A DNA stretch of 43,132 nucleotides from positions 1 to 43,132 of the forward strand of contig JBMYRC010000018.1 in the NCBI GenBank assembly GCA_049601975.1. Direction: 5' to 3'. The position numbers and the translations under genes are program-made. This document shows, one piece after another, positions 31,947 through 39,968 of the stretch; position 1 is the first letter of the stretch; each line of letters starts with the position of its first letter. The notes beneath the pieces were generated by a model. That model was not told the DNA's origin. It saw nothing but the letters and a program-made list of their open reading frames with translations, and did not search any database. The stretch comes from UBA6544 sp049601975. GTDB lineage: Bacteria > Pseudomonadota > Alphaproteobacteria > UBA8366.

Positions 31947-33551
31947 ATGGACAGTCAAACTTATGATTTCATTGTCGTCGGTGCGGGATCGGCGGGGGCA
32001 GCCGCCGCATATCGGTTGGCGGAGAACGGCAAATACACGGTTCTTCTTCTCGAAGCCGGACGTGACAGCCATCCTTGGTCCCGCATCCCGGTCGGGTTCG
32101 CAAAACTGATCAATAATCCAGCGGCCAATTGGCTCTACTCGTCGGAGCCGGAAGAGAGTACCGGCGGACGGCGCATTTCAGTGCCGCGTGGTAAGCTGCT
32201 CGGCGGTTCCAGCTCGATCAACGGCATGGTCTTCACCCGCGGCCAGAGCCAGGACTTCGACATTTGGGCGCAACTCGGCAATCGCGGATGGAGTTACAGC
32301 GACGTGCTGCCGATCTTCCGCGACATGGAGGATTACGAAGGCGAGGCGGACGAGAATTTCCGTGGCCGAGGCGGTGTATTGAAAGTCAACGATAGTATCG
32401 AAAAAGGACCGCTTTACGACGCGATCATGGATGGCGCCGAGCAAGTCGGCATCATGCGCACACCCGATTACAACGGCGAATTCCAGGACGGCATCGCCAT
32501 GTCGCAAACCACAATTCGCCACGGCCGGCGCATGAGCACCGCCTATTGCTATCTCTATCCCGCAAAGGACTGGCCAAACCTCACGGTACAGACACACGCA
32601 CTATCGGAAAAACTGCTGTTCGAGGGCAAGAAATGCGTCGGTGTACGATACACGGTCAAAGGAGAAGTGCGCGAAGCAAAGGCTGGACGGGAAATCCTCA
32701 TCAGCGCAGGGACAATTAATTCCCCTCAACTCTTGGAACTCTCAGGCATCGGCCAGGCGGAACGCCTGCAAGAACTCGGGATCGACGTCCTGCACGAACT
32801 CAAGGGTGTCGGCGAGAACCTTCGTGATCACTATGCGCCCCGCATGAAATGGACAATTCCAAAATCGTTGGCGCTCACGTACAACGTTAAGGGCCGGGGG
32901 CCGCGCGTCGTTTGGGAAGCGCTCAAATATCTCTTCACCGACAAAGGATTGCTCGGTATTACGGCCGCCCCGTTGCGTGCCTATATCCGGACACGCGAAG
33001 GTCTGGAAGCGCCGAATGCGGTCATCGGGTGGGTGCCTTTCTTAGTCGGTGACAATTTCACCTTAGCTAAGGAATCCGGAGTCACCGCTTTTATGCATAT
33101 CCTGCGTTCAGAGAGCCAAGGTAGCATTCATGTCTCCTCGGCCGATGCCAAACAGCCGCCGGCGATTCGCTTCAATTTTCTCTCGGCGCAGCTCGATCGT
33201 GACGTCACGTTGGAATCGATGCGTATCGCCCGCAGCATCATGACCGCACCGGCGCTCGACGACATCGTAACCGGGGAGATCACGCCCGGCGCCGATATGG
33301 ACGCGGATGATGAATTGCTGCAATGGGTAAAAGAAAATGCGGAAACGACCTATCACCCTGTTGGTACCTGCAAAATGGGCAGCGATCCGATGGCGGTGGT
33401 CGACGACCAATTGCGCGTCCATGGGGTCAAAGGATTACGCGTCGCCGACGCATCGATCATGCCGACCCTGACATCCGGCAATACCAACGCCCCCTCGATC
33501 ATGATCGGCGAGAAAGCGTCGCGCATGATGCTTGCCACCGCGCAAAATTAG
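31947..33551 (+). CDS. GMC-family flavoprotein oxidoreductase, tandem copy 3
   Basis: A 534-residue GMC oxidoreductase starting at ATG 31947 with AGGGAA about 7 bases upstream. N-terminal VVGAGSAGAAAAYRLAENG has Ala-Ala in place of the Ser-Val of copies 1 and 2. Signature 1 is GKLLGGSSSINGMVFTRGQ, and YHPVGTCKMGSD and GNTNAPSIMIGEKAS contain the catalytic His and Asn. Its substrate-side regions (for example DWPNLTVQTHALSEKL) diverge more than those of copies 1 and 2, so it seems the oldest branch. The amidohydrolase begins 8 bases after its stop, implying co-transcription. Intact. Confidence 0.92.
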   Translation: MDSQTYDFIVVGAGSAGAAAAYRLAENGKYTVLLLEAGRDSHPWSRIPVGFAKLINNPAANWLYSSEPEESTGGRRISVPRGKLLGGSSSINGMVFTRGQSQDFDIWAQLGNRGWSYSDVLPIFRDMEDYEGEADENFRGRGGVLKVNDSIEKGPLYDAIMDGAEQVGIMRTPDYNGEFQDGIAMSQTTIRHGRRMSTAYCYLYPAKDWPNLTVQTHALSEKLLFEGKKCVGVRYTVKGEVREAKAGREILISAGTINSPQLLELSGIGQAERLQELGIDVLHELKGVGENLRDHYAPRMKWTIPKSLALTYNVKGRGPRVVWEALKYLFTDKGLLGITAAPLRAYIRTREGLEAPNAVIGWVPFLVGDNFTLAKESGVTAFMHILRSESQGSIHVSSADAKQPPAIRFNFLSAQLDRDVTLESMRIARSIMTAPALDDIVTGEITPGADMDADDELLQWVKENAETTYHPVGTCKMGSDPMAVVDDQLRVHGVKGLRVADASIMPTLTSGNTNAPSIMIGEKASRMMLATAQN

Positions 33552-33559
33552 GTTCGGCC

Positions 33560-35008
33560 ATAACTTCATCCGCCGAAATTCGCGCCCAACTTTCCCATCC
33601 CGTGATCGATGCGGATGGTCATTGGCTGGAGCCGGTGCCGGTCTTTCTGGATTTTCTCGAAACGGAAGGCGGGTCGGCGATGGTCGACCGGTTTCGCGAG
33701 AATAAAAAGCGTGAGGACGTATGGTACGGATTGAGTGCAGAGGAACGCCTCGCCCGGCGACTTCGGCGGCCGACATGGTGGGGTGAGCCCGCCAATACAC
33801 GCGACCGCGCCTCGGCCATGATCCCGGGATTGATGTATGAGCGACTAGACGAATTCGGTGTGGATTTCGCCGTCGTCTATACCACGCTCGGACTGGTACA
33901 GGGCTCGATCCCGGACGACGAATTGAGACCGATCATCTGCCGCGCCCTGAACAAGATGAACGCTGAATTGTTCGCGCCCTATCGGGACCGGCTGACACCG
34001 GTTGCGACAATCCCTATGCACACACCAGGCGAAGCCATCGCAGAGCTCCGCCACGCGGTCGGCGAGCTCGGCATGAAAGCAATCATGATCGCAAACCATG
34101 TCCGGCGTCCGCTCGACAGCGGCGGGAGCCAGAATACCGGTGGCTACTATCCCTCCGGCGGCTATTATATCGACAGTCTTGCGATGGAGAGCCCCCATGA
34201 CTACGACCCGTTCTGGCAGGCCTGTATCGATCATAAGGTCGCGGTCACCGCGCATTCCAGCAGCATGGGCTGGGAAGGCCGTGCATCGGTCAACAACTTC
34301 ACCTTCAACCACATCGGACATTTCGCGGGCGCCAGTCATGTGTTCGCGAAAGCGCTGATCTTCGGCGGGGTTCTGAAGCGGTTCCCTCAGTTGAGATTCG
34401 GGATGCTGGAAGGTGGTGTCGCCTGGGGATGCAACCTTCTGGCCGATATGATCGGCCATTGGGAGAAACGCCACGAGGCATCAATGCTCGAACATCTAAG
34501 CCCAACAAATATGGATATGGAAGAGCTCGCCCAATTGCTGGCCCAGTACGGCGGTGCCGCCTATGCCGGGAAAATCAACGAGATCGTCGCCGGGCCCAGC
34601 ACCTTGAAACCGTTTTACTCACCGATGGAATTGACCGAGCGCGAGCATCACGCGGGACCGCCAATCGACGATTACGAAGCCGCCGGAATTTCATCGTCAG
34701 CGGATCTAGCACATTTGTTCCAAGAGCGTTTTTTCTTCGGTTGCGAAGCCGACGATCCGACATCTGCCTGGGCCTATAGTGGCAAAACCAAACTCAACCC
34801 GATGTTCAGCTCCGACGTCGGGCATTTCGACGTCATCGATATGAGCGGCGTGCTAGAGGAAGCGTTCGAGCTGGTCGAAGACGGTGACCTCAACGAGGCG
34901 CAGTTCGAATCCTTTACTTTCGGCAACGCGGCCCGGCTGCACACGTCGCTGAACCCTAATTTCTTCAAGGACACCGTGGTTGAGAAATCCGTGTCGGCGA
35001 CGCTATAG
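33560..35008 (+). CDS. Amidohydrolase 2 family (ACMSD-like) with a probable ATA start
   Basis: A 482-residue metal-dependent hydrolase/decarboxylase. VIDADGHWLEP carries the D-x-H-like first metal ligands; later AHSSSMGW, HIGHFAGASHVF and SDVGHFD are the expected His and Asp sites of the PF04909 barrel. No ATG, GTG or TTG lies in frame between the GMC stop and GTG 33602. The best-placed initiation codon is ATA 33560, 7 bases after TAGG, giving (M)TSSAEIRAQLSHPVIDADGHW, as such proteins normally begin. GTG 33602 would start directly at VIDADGHW without a ribosome-binding site. Either the start has decayed from ATG or a rare ATA start is used. Last gene of the cassette. Confidence 0.82.
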   Translation: MTSSAEIRAQLSHPVIDADGHWLEPVPVFLDFLETEGGSAMVDRFRENKKREDVWYGLSAEERLARRLRRPTWWGEPANTRDRASAMIPGLMYERLDEFGVDFAVVYTTLGLVQGSIPDDELRPIICRALNKMNAELFAPYRDRLTPVATIPMHTPGEAIAELRHAVGELGMKAIMIANHVRRPLDSGGSQNTGGYYPSGGYYIDSLAMESPHDYDPFWQACIDHKVAVTAHSSSMGWEGRASVNNFTFNHIGHFAGASHVFAKALIFGGVLKRFPQLRFGMLEGGVAWGCNLLADMIGHWEKRHEASMLEHLSPTNMDMEELAQLLAQYGGAAYAGKINEIVAGPSTLKPFYSPMELTEREHHAGPPIDDYEAAGISSSADLAHLFQERFFFGCEADDPTSAWAYSGKTKLNPMFSSDVGHFDVIDMSGVLEEAFELVEDGDLNEAQFESFTFGNAARLHTSLNPNFFKDTVVEKSVSATL

Positions 35009-35015
35009 AAAAGGA

Positions 35016-35054
35016 CCCGCGGCGATGTCATTCGCCGCGGGCCTCTTTCTTTTC
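35016..35054. terminator. Bidirectional intrinsic terminator
   Basis: CCCGCGGCGA (35016-35025), a TGTCAT loop and TCGCCGCGGG (35032-35041) form a perfect 10-base GC-rich stem, followed on plus by CCTCTTTCTTTT. On the minus strand it is followed by TCCTTTTC, so it can also end the convergent BCCT gene. It lies 8 bases after the amidohydrolase stop. Confidence 0.85.
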
Positions 35055-35068
35055 GGTCACGTCACCTG

Positions 35069-36739
35069 CTAGGCGCGCAATTCGCCAGTCAAGGCCGTCC
35101 CGTCCGGGGCGAGTTTCCCTTCCGGATCCGGCGCTACCGACGAATCTTCCCTCAGCGACTTACAGAGCCCATAAGTCATCATCAACATGATGACGCTGAC
35201 CGGCAGGGCCGCTGCGATGTAGGCCGTTTGCAAGGCTTTCAAGCCGCCCGCCAACAACAGCACCGCGGCAACCAGGCCCTCGCCCATACCCCAGATAATG
35301 CGGAATTTCTGTGGCAGGTTATCGTCACCCATGCTGAGCATCGTAGTGATCATGAGCGTGCCCTAATCCGACGATGTGATGAACCATGTTGCCAGCAAGA
35401 GCGTGGCCAAAGCCGACATCGCCCAGCTGAGCCAATGGATATCCGTCAATCGCTCGATGGTACCGAACAACGCCGACGGCAGGTTCCAATTGCGGACCAT
35501 ATCCAACAGACCGGCGGTACCGCCACCGGACGCCGCCGCCTAAATTTCCATATGCAGAGCATTGCCGCCGAAAATACAGAGCCAGAAGAAGGCGATTGTC
35601 GTCGGGACAAACATGACGCCGACCATGAATTCGCGGATCGTGCGGCCACGCGAAATGCGGGCGATGAACATGCCGACAAAGGGTGCCCATGAAATCCACC
35701 ATCCCCAGTAGAAGATGGTCCAGCCGCCTTGCCAGGCTTTGTCGCCCGCTTCGCCCGCGACCCAGAAGCCCATCGGCACGGCGTTCCAGAGGTAGTCGCC
35801 GATTGTCGTCACGAAGAAACCCATCAGCCATTCGGTCGGCCCCGCGAAGAGGAAGAACGCGACCAGCACGATGCTGAGATAGATATTCCATTCCGATATG
35901 ATCCGGATACCGTTGCCGACACCGGAGACTGCTGACATCGTCGCCACGACGGAGATGATCGCGATCAAGATGATCTGCGTCATTGTCCCGGGGTCGATTC
36001 CGAACAGCACGTTCAATCCAGCCGCCATCTGACTGACGCCAAGGCCGAGAGAAGTGGCGACACCGAAGACCGGACCGAAGACAGCCAACAAATCGACAGC
36101 ATGGCCGATCGGTCCGTAAATTCGATCGCCGAAAATCGGATAGAGCGACGAGCGGAGCGTCAGCGGCAGTTTCTTATGGAAAGCAAAATAGGCGAGAGAT
36201 AAGCCGACCATGACGTAGACGGCCCAGGCATGGAATCCCCAATGGAAATAGGTGACCCGCATCGCATGGATCGCACGTTGGTCGTTCAGCGCCGTCGCGC
36301 CCGCCTGATCCGCAAAGGGGTTGTTGGGATATTTTCACGCCTCGGTGTTGTCGAAATAGAACAACGGCTTGGCGATGGAGAAGAACAACAGACCGATCCC
36401 GACACCGGCCGAGAATAACATCGCGAACCACGAGAAGTTCGAAAACTCCGGCCGCGAATCGTCATTACCGAGACCAATGTTGCCGTACCGGCTACACATC
36501 AAGTAGATGCAGACCGCAAGCATGAGGCAAAAGGCGCTGATATAGTACCAGCTGAGCGTGGCCTCAATCCAACCGCGGACGGCGGAACAGATGCCGTTCG
36601 CGAAATCCACATTCAGCGCAGTGAAGACCACGAAGGCCACAGCCATGCCTTTAGCGGCCAATCCCATGCCGCTGTGCAATCCCGTAAAAAACCCTGATTT
36701 CGCGACCATATCGGGCGCGTTTCCGCTTTCGTCGGCCAT
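35069..36739 (-). pseudogene. BCCT-family betaine/choline/carnitine transporter with three in-frame stops
   Basis: One unbroken frame of 556 positions from ATG 36739 (AAAGAGAG upstream) encodes a complete 12-helix BCCT sodium- or proton-coupled transporter. Family landmarks are GVGIGLLFFSIAKP, FHWGFHAWAVY, the helix-8 WTIFYWGWWISWAPFVGMFIARISRGR region and, after the last stop, GTLMITTMLSMGDD. Stops are TGA at 36335-36337 (position 135, TEA-stop-KYPNNPF, where Trp is usual), TAG at 35540-35542 (position 400) and TAG at 35363-35365 (position 459, SSD-stop-GTL, where Ser is conserved). There is no frameshift. The chemistry suggests uptake of betaine-like solutes, which fits the nearby sulfatase and GMC genes. 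As read, it cannot make a full transporter. Confidence 0.85.
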
Positions 36740-36779
36740 TGCCGATCTCTCTTTGTTGTTCTCAACACGGGATCGGCAA
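36737..36779 (-). promoter_or_regulatory. Hairpin enclosing the BCCT ribosome-binding site
   Basis: In the minus-strand transcript TTGCCGATC and GATCGGCAA form a 9-base-pair stem around a 23-base loop holding the purine-rich ribosome-binding site; the 3' arm ends on the A of the start ATG. This could hide or expose the initiation region (thermosensor- or attenuator-like). It is seen directly, but its function is speculative. Confidence 0.4.
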
Positions 36780-36930
36780 ATCCATAAATCGACAAGGCCT
36801 AAACCGGGCAACCGTTAACCGAACCAACCCCCATACCAAAAGCAGTATAGAGGGAAGCGACGGAAATGGCGTATTTGGCTAAGTTACGCGTTGCCACATA
36901 AGCAAGCTGTAGGACCGAATGAGGGCGTTT

Positions 36931-37368
36931 CTATTTTTCAACCCGAACCGACAAAGTCCATTCGATATCCCCGGCTTCCTGGAGTTTCTTGAAGCCGGCC
37001 GGTGTCCGGCGCAGCTTCTTGCGTGCGTGCTCCATCAACCCGTCGCGCAGGTCGGCCGGTAGTTTGTCGAACTCAAGGTCGAGATCGACCGGGCCTTTGG
37101 TCTTGGCTTTCGATTTTGGCGCGGATTTCTTCTTGGATTTTTTGCCCCAAATTTCGTCCCAGCCGGAGCGGTACTCCGGCGTGCGCACGCTGGAAAAATA
37201 GCCGTAATGCACCTCTTTCGAACCGCCGATGGAGTCCCGCGAGGACTTGCCGCCGCCGCTCGAAGCGGTCGACGAATCGCTTTTACTCTCCGTGGTCGAG
37301 GTACTCTTAGGGCTTTCCTTCTTCGCGGCCTTTCCGTCACCGGAACTGCTGGATTGTGTCGTGCTCAT
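36931..37368 (-). CDS. Hypothetical Ser/Lys-rich cytoplasmic protein
   Basis: Not recognised as a named family. ATG 37368 has GAGGA 6 bases upstream. The 145-residue product has a disordered N-terminus (about residues 1-50, dominated by Ser, Lys and Thr), a short ordered centre HYGYFSSVRTPEYRSGWDEIW, a highly basic stretch KKSKKKSAPKSKAKTK and an acidic-helical C-terminal half (DLRDGLMEHARKKLRRTPAGFKKLQ). No signal peptide or membrane segment. A nucleic-acid- or regulator-binding protein is possible but unsupported. It is divergent from the BaiN-like gene at 37490. Confidence 0.6.
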   Translation of the reverse strand: MSTTQSSSSGDGKAAKKESPKSTSTTESKSDSSTASSGGGKSSRDSIGGSKEVHYGYFSSVRTPEYRSGWDEIWGKKSKKKSAPKSKAKTKGPVDLDLEFDKLPADLRDGLMEHARKKLRRTPAGFKKLQEAGDIEWTLSVRVEK

Positions 37369-37489
37369 ATCTTGTCCTCGAATCCGACGATTTTGGTGAA
37401 TTATAATTGTCTGCGCTTTTACCGAAATTCTTAGACGTAATCAATATTCGGGATTGGGGTGTAGCCCAGTCTTCGTCTATACCTCGCCC

Positions 37490-38662
37490 ATGCGAAATTT
37501 CGACACTGTCATCATCGGTGCGGGTGCCGCCGGGCTCATGTGCGCGTCCGAGGCCTATCAACGGGGTCGGCGGGTGCTCCTGCTCGAAAAATCTCCAGAT
37601 GTCGGCCAGAAAATCCGCATCTCCGGGGGTGGACGCGCCAATTTCACCAATCTCCACGCTTCGCCCGCGAACTTCCTTTCGGAGAATCCACGCTTCTGCG
37701 TCTCGGCTCTCGCCCGCTATACTCAGCACGACTTCATCGCCTTGGTCGAGCGCCACGGTATCGCCTATCAAGAACGCGATCACGGCCAGCTTTTCTGTGA
37801 CGGCTCCGCCCAACAAATTATCGACATGCTGTTGGCGGAAGCACGCGGCGTCGACATCCAAACGGCGACGACAGTGACGCGGGTCGAAAAAGAAGACGAC
37901 ACATTCACCATCACCACGGATCGCGATACCTACACCGCGACATCGCTCGTCATCGCGACCGGCGGCCCCTCAATCCCGAAGATGGGCGCCAGCCGTTTTG
38001 CCTATGGGATCGCCAACCAATTCGGACTGAAAGTGGTGGAACCGCGCCCCGGTCTGGTACCCTTGACCTTCGAACGAGACCTCCTCGCCCGCCTGTCCGG
38101 ATTGTCGGGCGTCTCCCTCGACGCGGCCGTTACTCATAAGAAAACACGGTTCGAAGAAGCGCTCCTGTTCACACACCGGGGATTGAGTGGCCCGGTCATC
38201 CTACAGATATCCTCATATTGGCGCGACGGCGACGCCATAACCGTCGACTTGTTGCCCGGACAGAACGCGTTCGAAATCTTAAAAGAACTAAAGGCCACGC
38301 AGCCACGCCGGGAAATTCAAACCGCGCTTGCTCAGCATTTGCCGAAACGACTGGCGGCCACCTTAGCCGAATGGACTGATTGCAACGGCCGCTTGGCCGA
38401 GATCGCCGATCGGAAACTGCGCACACTCGGCGACCAGATTAATCGGTGGCAGGTCATGCCCGCGGGCTCGGAGGGTGAGCGGACAGCGGAAGTCACACTC
38501 GGCGGCGTCGACACGCGGGAATTGTCTTCGAAGACATTAGAGGCCCGCAACATCCCCGGCCTCTATTTCATCGGCGAGGCGGTCGACGTCACCGGGCATC
38601 TTGGCGGCTTTAACTTCCAATGGGCCTGGGCGTCGGGCCACGCCTGCGGGCAAGCGGTGTAA
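37490..38662 (+). CDS. BaiN/HI0933-like FAD-dependent oxidoreductase
   Basis: A 390-residue flavoprotein of the HI0933/YhiN/BaiN family (PF03486). The FAD-binding VIIGAGAAGLMCASEAYQRG opens the protein. KIRISGGGRANFTN is the family's glycine-rich signature, followed by LVIATGGPSIPKMG, FTHRGLSGPVILQIS and the C-terminal GEAVDVTGHLGGFNFQWAWASG. ATG 37490 is used; upstream codons (37454) lie outside the domain. The family includes bile-acid NAD-dependent 3-oxo-delta-4 reductases, though most environmental members have no known role. It is a single-gene unit with the LLM-type gene converging 7 bases after it. Intact. Confidence 0.9.
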   Translation: MRNFDTVIIGAGAAGLMCASEAYQRGRRVLLLEKSPDVGQKIRISGGGRANFTNLHASPANFLSENPRFCVSALARYTQHDFIALVERHGIAYQERDHGQLFCDGSAQQIIDMLLAEARGVDIQTATTVTRVEKEDDTFTITTDRDTYTATSLVIATGGPSIPKMGASRFAYGIANQFGLKVVEPRPGLVPLTFERDLLARLSGLSGVSLDAAVTHKKTRFEEALLFTHRGLSGPVILQISSYWRDGDAITVDLLPGQNAFEILKELKATQPRREIQTALAQHLPKRLAATLAEWTDCNGRLAEIADRKLRTLGDQINRWQVMPAGSEGERTAEVTLGGVDTRELSSKTLEARNIPGLYFIGEAVDVTGHLGGFNFQWAWASGHACGQAV

Positions 38663-38669
38663 TTCGGAC

Positions 38670-39587
38670 CTAACGAAAGGCCGGGATAACATCCTTGGCC
38701 AACATCTCCAGATTCCGATCGATATATTCCGGCGGACAAGCAGAGGAGACAAACACCATGCTAGCGCCCGCATCAACGTATTCCCGGAGCCGCATCTGGC
38801 AGCTATCCGGACTGCCCGCCAAGGCGTATTTGTGCACCAATTGGCTGAAGTCCTGCGCATATTGAACACTGAGCTTTTCGGCGGCGTATTTGATGCCGGT
38901 GTCTTTGTCTTCGTTCACCGCGCTGAAGATATACATGCCGAAGGTGAAGTCGGACATATCGCGGCCTTCTTCCTCACCGTACTCCTTAATTTTCGCGATG
39001 CTGTCGGCCAAATGCTCCGGCGTGTACATGTAGGGAATCCAACCGTCGGCGTATTTCGCGGCCCGCCGCATGGCGGCTTCCGATCGGCCCGATACGTATA
39101 TTGGCGGGCGCGGTTTCTGGATCGGCAACGGCTTCAGGCTGAAATTGTTCAGCGTCGTATAGCGGCCTTCATAAGTGACGTCGGTCTCGCTCCACACTCG
39201 GGTTAGCACTTCCAACGCGTCGTCGGTGCGCGAGCCCCGTTGTTTCACCGGCACGCTGCAGGCCTCAAACTCGCTCGGGAATTCACCGCCAACTCCGACA
39301 CCCATGGTATAGCGCCCGCCAGACGCCACATCCAAGGCTGCACCGAGCTTCGCCAACAGCGCCGGCGGATAAAGCGGTACCAATGTGATGGCACTCATCA
39401 GGCGAATATTCTTCGTAACACCCGCCGCGACCGACAGTGAAATGAACCCATTCGCCGATTCGCCGTGAAAACTCACATGCTCGCCACAGCCGATGATATC
39501 GAAGCCCAACGCCTCTATCTGCTGCGCCAGTTCCGCCACGTTATAGGGCGAACGCAAAGTGGTTCCGAATTCGATTTTCTTGCCCAT
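38670..39587 (-). CDS. LLM-class flavin-dependent oxidoreductase (luciferase-like)
   Basis: A 305-residue TIM-barrel monooxygenase/reductase of the bacterial-luciferase family, usually using F420 or FMN. Landmarks are GTTLRSPYNVAELAQQIEALGFD, GGRYTMGVGVGGEFPSEFEA, PIQKPRPPIYVSGRSEAAMRRAAKYADGW and a C-terminal EYVDAGASMVFV segment. ATG 39587 gives MGKKIEFGTTL. It is one of two LLM genes on the minus strand here, but the two are only distantly alike. The substrate is unknown; no partner flavin reductase is adjacent. Intact. Confidence 0.87.
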   Translation of the reverse strand: MGKKIEFGTTLRSPYNVAELAQQIEALGFDIIGCGEHVSFHGESANGFISLSVAAGVTKNIRLMSAITLVPLYPPALLAKLGAALDVASGGRYTMGVGVGGEFPSEFEACSVPVKQRGSRTDDALEVLTRVWSETDVTYEGRYTTLNNFSLKPLPIQKPRPPIYVSGRSEAAMRRAAKYADGWIPYMYTPEHLADSIAKIKEYGEEEGRDMSDFTFGMYIFSAVNEDKDTGIKYAAEKLSVQYAQDFSQLVHKYALAGSPDSCQMRLREYVDAGASMVFVSSACPPEYIDRNLEMLAKDVIPAFR

Positions 39588-39968
39588 TGTACCCGTGCTC
39601 CGTCAAATTTCCCTGAATGTGAGGATAGAGCGGAGGCGAGAGAGACCAAGACAGGTGGGTTGTTGCCAAAAATCGCGGAACAAGCCCATGCACAGTATTA
39701 CAATACCGCTGATTCGACCGCCCGCCGCGATTCAGGCAGCCGAGATCGTTGTTTCACATGTCAAAGAACGTGCGAATACATATCAAAATTTAGACAATTT
39801 GTCACCATTGCTTGAGCGCCACTCACGCCAACTTCGTCATTCCGGGGCGCGTCGCGAACCCGAAAGTAGGGCCTGAGATATACCAAGCAATACAACGATG
39901 AAAATCAGGCTCAGGCCATAATTCCGGATCGGCCCTTCGGTCCGTCCGGAATGACACTCTATTCCGAA
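39588..39968. other. 381-base non-coding gap between the two LLM genes
   Basis: No credible gene: short open frames lack ribosome-binding sites and recognisable domains. Bases 39588-39835 contain the upstream region of the first LLM gene without a clear promoter. Bases 39836-39955 are a palindrome-ended repeat element, listed separately. Confidence 0.6.
39836..39955. repeat. 120-bp REP/MITE-like element with 10-base terminal inverted repeats
   Basis: GTCATTCCGG (39836-39845) and CCGGAATGAC (39946-39955) are perfect inverted ends. A second nested pair, GGCCTGAG (39870-39877) and CTCAGGCC (39910-39917), can fold further, and CATTCCGG/CCGGAATG is shared with the element at 31813-31857. No coding capacity. 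It fits a dispersed non-autonomous repeat. Confidence 0.6.

Noticed and set aside
10161..36739. Reassignment of stop codons or programmed readthrough
   Set aside because: TAA, TAG and TGA all end intact genes here and the internal stops stand for different residues (Trp, Ser, probably Gln and others). Frameshifts also occur in two of the genes. Decay or sequence error fits better.
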